From Liolophura sinensis (Eukaryota; Mollusca; Polyplacophora; Chitonida; Chitonidae): a stretch of DNA of 60,000 bases. A program made the translations under genes and the position numbers. Every line of letters starts with the position of its first letter. Positions within the stretch are counted from its first letter, which is position 1. Shown in pieces: positions 54,483 to 60,000 of this stretch. Under the pieces are notes generated by a model that worked only from the letters and a program-made list of their open reading frames with translations, was not told the origin of the DNA and did not search any database. Where the stretch lies: positions 87,505,836-87,565,835 of the forward strand of contig NC_088295.1 in the NCBI RefSeq assembly GCF_032854445.1, written 5' to 3'.

Positions 54483-55130
54483 CATCTGGAAAACCATCGG
54501 CGGTGTGATGTCTACACAAACGAAGAAGAAAACAACAATTAGCAGCTGAAAACTCACAAGTTAACGATGTGGTAGCTACACGACGGAAGAAGAAAATCAA
54601 ATATAACAACTGAAAACTCACAAGTTCACGATGGGATGGCTACACGACGGAAGAAGAAAATCACATATAACAACTAAAAACTCACTTATTAACGATGTGG
54701 TGGCTACACGACGGAAGAAGAAAATCCCACATAACAACTCAAAACTCACTTATTAACGATGTTGTGGGCACAGGAAAAAAGAAGAAAATAACACATAACA
54801 ACTAAAATATCACGAATTAACGATGTTGTGGGTACACAAAGGAAAAAGTAAACAACATATAACAACTGGAACTCACCAACGGAGAGAGACACGAAGGAAG
54901 AATAAAACAGCATATAAAAACTGGAACTCACCAGCGGTGTGGTGGCCGCACGAAGGAAGAATAAACAACATATTGTCAGTGGCAACTCACCAAATAGGCA
55001 GAAGTAAACAACACATAACAGCTGGAACTCACCAACGGTGTGGTGGCTGCACGAAGAAACAAGATGACAACATATAACAACTGGAACTCACCAATGGTGA
55101 GTAACTGTTACATCAAGGAAATAGAAAAAT
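54417..55130. repeat. ~64-bp minisatellite, about 12 units, beginning inside the GPCR coding sequence
   Basis: The unit starts aactggaactcaccaacggt, continues gtggtggctacacgac and gaagaagaaaacaacata, and ends taaca. The first unit is the coding end of the GPCR (aactggaaacccaccaatgg through gaaaacaacatttaaca). Units then run every 55-66 bp at about 54486, 54546, 54610, 54674, 54738, 54802, 54866 and onward to about 55130. Distal units (54.87-55.1 kb) match the coding unit better at their start than the middle ones do. Confidence 0.9.
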
Positions 55131-55247
55131 GACACATATATAACTACGCATCTTGACAGATGAGAAAAATATCCTCTGCCAACGGGAAACGTTCTGTGAA
55201 AATCAAAATAGTTTCCAGACACAGGTGGTCACAGTTATGTTTGTATA

Positions 55248-55335
55248 TATGTATGCTTGGAATTTAACGTCGTACTTAACTATTTCAGTCATGTGACGAC
55301 GATGAATCATTAGGTATATGTACATGTACTGTGGT
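55248..55335 (-). repeat. SINE family B 3' end
   Basis: tgcttggaatttaacgtcgt, catgtgacgacgatgaatca and ttaggtatatgtacatg. Confidence 0.7.
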
Positions 55336-55483
55336 GGTAGTCATAAGTAAAGAAACGATAAACTGATTAATCGAAGTCGATGCTTCAAGCAACTATTATG
55401 ACCTAAATAATTAAGTAAAATATGTCTTATTCAATCATCGACATGTATTCGTACCTAACTGCAAGAAACGCTCCTGATTTTTG

Positions 55484-55510
55484 TATATATATATATATAT
55501 ATATATATAT
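55484..55510. repeat. (TA)n microsatellite
   Basis: About 13 TA units near the end of the GPCR 3' flank. AATAAA occurs at about 55542 and is a possible polyadenylation signal. Confidence 0.85.
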
Positions 55511-55822
55511 TCTATTATACACGTAGATGAAATTGAGAAACTCAATAAAGCCTATATCAGAGCATAAAGCAACGAATATGGTATCAGTGGTAAAGGTATA
55601 AAGAAATGTGTCAAATGGACGGTCTTTGTTTAGACAAGTTTTACAAGAATCATCTTTATAATTGTTCTACAGTCTTTGTCATTACGTGAGTACAAATTTG
55701 TAATTTTGTTATTTGCGGGTGTTTCATGTTTATTAAGTTGTGTTGTGCAATAAATTAATATTTTATTTGAATATTGTCTTTCCTTTGGTGAATAAAGCTT
55801 TGAAAACGTTTTTGTTGTCATG

Positions 55823-55983
55823 TACAGGCTCAAATTCCACTCGCCACCCACAACCCATTACAAAATGCCAATAATGATGCTTTACAGCTTGTCATTGAGC
55901 ATCTAATGCAGCTCATCAAAAAGTACCTACTGGAAGCGTCTATAACTCCCAAGTTTAACATGAACGATTTACCAAGAACATAA
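55823..55983 (+). other. Exon-like coding segment of unknown origin
   Basis: After an acceptor-like gttgtcatgtacag the plus strand is open to TAA at about 55981 and reads LQLVIEHLMQLIKKYLLEAS and ITPKFNMNDLPRT. It looks helical. No family is recognised and no partner exon was found. Confidence 0.25.
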
Positions 55984-56269
55984 AGCAAAATAACAAGGCC
56001 TGGCAGATCATTCAACAACGTCCGACTAAAACTGCTAGTTTGATCGTCACACGATCGTGCAAAGCATGTTTTCCGGCGGGATCAGATTGTTTTTTTTTTG
56101 CGTGTTTTTGGAACAAAACAGCGTCTTGTATGTCTGTTTGTACAACGTAAGTATCCCACTACTCACCACAGTTGTATGGTCGAATGGCTTAGTTAGTGCT
56201 CCGCTTGCGCCGTACAGCTGAAATTTATCTTCAAAGAGGGTGACTAATACTAATCGGCAATACAACATG

Positions 56270-57410
56270 TACGCAATGGTAAAGTATCAGTGACTGCCTG
56301 TTTTGTAGCCATCTTCTCATTTGTTTGTTACCACCCCTGTTACAATAGTTTCTCTAAAAGCGGTAGTAATGTAGTCCAGTACCTGGACCCGTGTTAACTC
56401 CCCATACCCTGAAACCACCAATACAAATTACCACCATGTGCTTAACAGCCGATGTTTCGTTGGTTTCGTGCACTTCGTTCTCACATTAGCATTTCTAAGT
56501 TTGACAAACATGGCACATCTGTAATATGGTGAAAATAACACTGCTACTGCTAAACCACACCGACAGTTCATTATAAGATTTAAACTGATGATTATTGGTT
56601 GACGGCTGGTGTATGCAAATGTCTGTTTCGACGCATATATTCACAACCTGTGCACGTCCAGATTCTGCTGGTTGTTTTTAACCATGGGGGTAAGCCCCTG
56701 TACATATATAGCTAACATTATGATACAAATTAAGATAACACTATTGCTGTGAACTGTGATGCTAATTCACAGGCCGAGTTAGTAAATGGTTCCACAGTAC
56801 TAAGGTTCATCTATGACGGGTAAAAAATGTTCTAAATCGTACGTTAATCTTAGGTGTAAATCATCAAATTGCATTTATTTGGCGAACTGAAAATTATATC
56901 TTAGGATAAACAGGCAAACATTTTTCTGCCTCTGACCATGTTTTGAGCACTTTCGAATTCAAATAATACATAATGATTTATCCTTCTTCACAGGATACTG
57001 TTCTCTGTGGTAACTTTGACCTAAATGACAAATTCCAGGGGTTGCTAACGTAACATCCAATCAACCACACGATTCAAACATAACACAGTTGTTCGAATAC
57101 CATCAAAGAAGTGATCGCAACCATGGTAGGAGGGAGTTTTGTACGTTGTCAATTCATAACAATGTAAATGTCAGCTATCTCGTAGGTTTGTTTGAAACAT
57201 GTAATGACATATGATTTATACTCACAGTATTAGATGCACTTCCTCCTAAAATATTTAGTAAGGTGGTTGCCGAGGTGACGCCCACTTCTACACCTTCTGT
57301 ACCACCCAAGACATGCCCTATTTTCGACTTCATAAACCATTAAGAAATGTTCAGACTGCTAAAATAAACTCCTCCTAAAACTGAAGTACATAGATAGCGC
57401 CTTGATTTCG
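56270..57410. other. No gene seen
   Basis: No supported coding or repeat signal. Confidence 0.4.
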
Positions 57411-57417
57411 TTAAAAT

Positions 57418-57760
57418 ACCACGGATTTCAAATGATCCAGAGCTTTGAAATGTTGTGCCGAATTATTTCAATATACGAGTGACCCCATCCCAATATACTA
57501 AATTAACCGCGTCCAAGATATTTTATTACGCGAAAGCAGATAAAAATTTTGAGATGTGTTATTATACTTCTAACAAACCACGGATTTTAAATGATCCAGA
57601 AGCTCGCAGTGCTGTGCGGAATTATTTCAACGCACGAGAGCCCCCATGCATTTCCTGCCAATATACTAAATCATTCCCGTCCAAGATATCTAATTACGCG
57701 AAAGCAGTTAAAGATTTTGAGATGTCTTATTATACTTCTGGTAGATACAATTGTGACTGA
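57418..57760 (+). pseudogene. In-frame duplicated 53-codon segment, unknown protein
   Basis: Two 159-bp units (57418-57576, 57577-57735) are similar in DNA and protein: PNYFNIRVTPSQYTKL against RNYFNAREPPCISCQYTKS, each followed by SKI, YAK(A), FEM and YYTS. The period is a multiple of three, so the frame is kept. Unit 1 contains one stop near its start. The protein is unrecognised; it lies just upstream of an RT remnant. Confidence 0.5.
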
Positions 57761-57835
57761 ATCGTCAGACTTCATTTTACATACGTGTAAACATGTCAGA
57801 ACTGGTAACCGTGACATAACCGTGAATATGACCAT

Positions 57836-58315
57836 ATGCAGAAACGTTGGAGGAATCTTCACCAGGTCCAATATTTCTCATTAACTCGACGGTATGTTGA
57901 TAATCTTCGAGCTTTAAACAATCCATATATAGCAAAGGCTGCAAAAGATATATATCCACCCTCCTGGATGGAAAGAAAACCACAGACTCTCCAGACTGTA
58001 CATGTTATCTATATTAGTATAAAAACACTTTACGAAAAAAGGGATGGTTTCAATTTTAACATGGTAAATGATCCTTACTTGAACAGCAATATACCGAAGG
58101 GTACTGCACATGGCGTGTACATATCTCGCCTTTTAGCATTGGTTAGATCAGATGTGTTATGCAACGATTTTAATCAACGTCACAAGTTATTACTACAAAA
58201 ACTAATACGTCAAAGTTAATCCAAGCTCTAAGTTTCGTAAGTTTTAAGATGAGTATTATTCTCTTGTAAGTAAATATGGACATAGTGTCCAGAATCTGTT
58301 GCGCTCTGCTTCAGG
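57836..58315 (+). pseudogene. Reverse-transcriptase C-terminal remnant with motif C changed to YVDN
   Basis: RRYVDNLRALNNPYIAKAAK matches the catalytic YxDD region of an invertebrate RT group (usual YIDDLLxLNNP), with the second Asp as Asn. It continues with LYEKRDGFNFNMVNDPYL, NIPKGTAHGVYISRLLALVR and RHKLLLQKLIRQS, the thumb that follows. After a stop and frame change it reads SKFRKF, then DEYYSLVSKYGHSVQNLLRS to about 58315. The group resembles Penelope-like or otherwise unclassified RTs and is different from the two LINEs. It is inactive. Confidence 0.7.
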
Positions 58316-58319
58316 ATTT

Positions 58320-58730
58320 TGTCTGATTCCGCTTAACCCGGGCTGGAGGATATATACTCATCGTGTTGAATTAAAGCGCCACATAGATATATGAACAGTT
58401 GCAATCAGAACGCAACTAAGATACTTATTTTATTACCGACAACTTACACATACTAGCACGGTACACGATTTGAATACTGATTTCACTCATTCGACTAGAA
58501 CATACCTTACGCCTTTCCAACATCATTGAAAACTGCTGATTGCTTTTCCTTGCGTGATTCCGTCCAAAGCTCGTAATTTATACAATTTCTCAGTTCTTTG
58601 TAGGTTCGTGTTATAGGTCGTTCTGGGGAATTAGCCCTATGATAATTGACCTGGAACGTCTATATTGGTTGACGGTTGGTATATGAATGTCTGTTTGAGG
58701 ACGCATAGCTTCTGATGACAATGATACTGG
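58320..58730. other. No gene seen
   Basis: No supported feature. Confidence 0.35.
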
Positions 58731-58734
58731 TGAT

Positions 58735-58965
58735 TGTATGTATATATGTATGTAGTCAACATGTAGTCATATGACGACGAAGAGTCATTAGGTGTGTCTT
58801 CTTTTGTCTTCTTGTGGCAAAGCGAGTCCATGCTACCACCACCGAAGTATCATGTCGAAGACACCAGACATGACAAGCCACTCCGTCACATTATTCTGAC
58901 ATCGGGCCAACCAGTTCTGTTTCCTTGCTCTAACCTCTCAGTGCCGAACACCGTGTTTGATCTCG
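58735..58965 (-). repeat. SINE family B, partial
   Basis: gtcatatgacgacgaagagt, gtcttcttgtggcaaagcg, aagtatcatgtcgaagacac, cgggccaaccagttctgttt and aacctctcagtgccgaac; the tRNA head is missing. Confidence 0.75.
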
Positions 58966-58983
58966 GTAATTGTACATCGATAA

Positions 58984-59055
58984 CTTTATTTATTGACTCA
59001 TTTAATTGGTGTTTTACGCCGTACTGAACAATTTGCTACTTATACGATGGCGATC
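58984..59055 (-). repeat. SINE family A, 5'-truncated
   Basis: tttatttattgactcattta, attggtgttttacgccgtac and cttatacgatggcga, the reversed 3' end of family A. Confidence 0.7.
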
Positions 59056-59233
59056 ACTTTTTGGCCTACTAACAGAGGGTCTACTTTGTTGTAGAAGTAG
59101 TAATAAATGAGACTTTGTGCATTCATCAAGTATTGTCTCCGTGGTATTTCCAAGTTACAAGTGATACGTAATGTTTTCACACACAAAACAGGATTTTTCA
59201 GATTTGTTTTAAGTACAACCTCGCCAAAGACTG

Positions 59234-60000
59234 TGTGGGTTATCACATGTCACTGGTTTTACTAGTGGTATCGGCGTGGGTTATCACGTCACTCATACCA
59301 GAGCTGCACTGGTGGTACTGGCGTAAGTTATCACATGTCACACATGCCAGAGCTACACTGGTGGTACTGGCGTGGGTTATCACATATCACACATGCCAGA
59401 GCTGCACTGGTGGTAATGGCGTGGGTTATCACATGTCACACATATCAGAGCTGCACTGGTGATACTGGCGTGGGTTATCACATGTCACACATACCGGAGC
59501 TGCACTGGTGGTACTGGCGTGGGTTATCACATGTCACACATACCAGAGCTGCACTGGTTGTGCTGGCGTGGGTTATCAAATGTCACACATACCAGAGCTG
59601 CACTGGTGGTAATGGCGTGGATTATCACATGTCACACATACCAGAGCTGCACTGGTGGTACTGGCGTGGGTTATCACATGTCACACATACCGGAGCTGCA
59701 CTGGTGGTACTGGCGTGGGTTATCACATGTCAAACATATCAGAGCTGCACTGGTGGTAATGGCATGGGTTATCACATGTCACACATACCAGAGCTGCACT
59801 GGTGATACTGGCGTGGGTTATCAAATGTCACACATACCAGAGCTGCATTGATGGTACTGGCGTGGGTTATCACATGTCACACATATCAGAGCTGCACTGG
59901 TGCTACTGGCGTGGGTTATCAAATGTCACAAATACCAGAGCTGCACTGGTGGTACTGGCGTGGGTTATCAAATGTCACACATACCAGAGCTGCACTGGTG
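59234..60000. repeat. 49-bp minisatellite, about 15 copies, continues past the window
   Basis: Unit: ggtactggcgtgggttatca, catgtcacacataccagagc, tgcactggt. Copies differ at a handful of positions (tac/gat/aat, acc/atc/acg, cac/caa). Because 49 is not a multiple of 3 and the unit has no stop in the plus frames, overlapping long ORFs appear in all forward frames; they are artefacts. Confidence 0.96.

Noticed and set aside
54823-55077. 84-codon plus-strand ORF downstream of the GPCR
   Set aside because: It lies inside the GPCR-tail minisatellite and reflects unit composition, not a second gene.
59335-59851. 130-156 codon ORFs at the right edge
   Set aside because: All arise from a stop-free 49-bp satellite unit read in rotating frames; kept only as a repeat.

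Overview
This window is eukaryotic, intron-rich, AT-rich animal DNA. The genes are split into short exons with GT-AG borders. The proteins are metazoan (V-ATPase subunit a, class A GPCR, calcium-binding EGF exons, THAP domain). Interspersed repeats make up much of the rest: tRNA-headed SINEs with AAATAAAT or CATTCATT tails, RNase H-bearing LINEs, Ty3/Gypsy remnants and many minisatellites. The repeat style suggests a lophotrochozoan, most likely a mollusc; that is an inference from recognition, not a database match.

Layout. 1-3.1 kb: the first four coding exons of a V-ATPase V0 subunit a gene on the minus strand, running off the left edge. 4.4-5.7 kb: a decayed THAP zinc finger facing an acidic ORF of unknown function, each start lying near a perfect TGACGTCA. 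6.3-8.6 kb: two Ty3/Gypsy pol scraps in opposite orientation. 8.9-12.9 kb: a degenerate LINE (endonuclease, RT, RNase H, zinc knuckle). 14.4-27.6 kb: an apparently decayed cell-surface receptor gene with seven recognisable EGF exons or exon fossils, a transmembrane exon, a possible cassette exon and a tyrosine-rich tail, broken by lost splice sites, a stop, frameshifts and local duplications. 30.3-35.9 kb: a full-length minus-strand LINE of the same general type, bounded by a perfect 13-bp target-site duplication. 36-53 kb: mostly non-genic, with minisatellites and SINEs. 53.3-54.5 kb: an intact single-coding-exon class A GPCR. 57.4-58.3 kb: a reverse-transcriptase remnant next to an in-frame 53-codon duplication. 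59.2-60 kb: a 49-bp minisatellite running off the right edge.

Only two genes look functional: the V-ATPase subunit and the GPCR. The most notable features are: (i) the last 21 codons plus stop of the GPCR are the first unit of a ~64-bp minisatellite that fills its 3' flank; (ii) retro-insertions of only 29, 34 and 49 bp, each with an 11-12 bp target duplication, two of which carry just the last ~30 bp of the LINE at 30.3-35.9 kb; (iii) amplification of EGF exon fossils that lack a splice acceptor, inside a duplicated block. No convincing new multi-gene system was found; the novelty is in how coding sequence, retroelement ends and satellites feed into one another.
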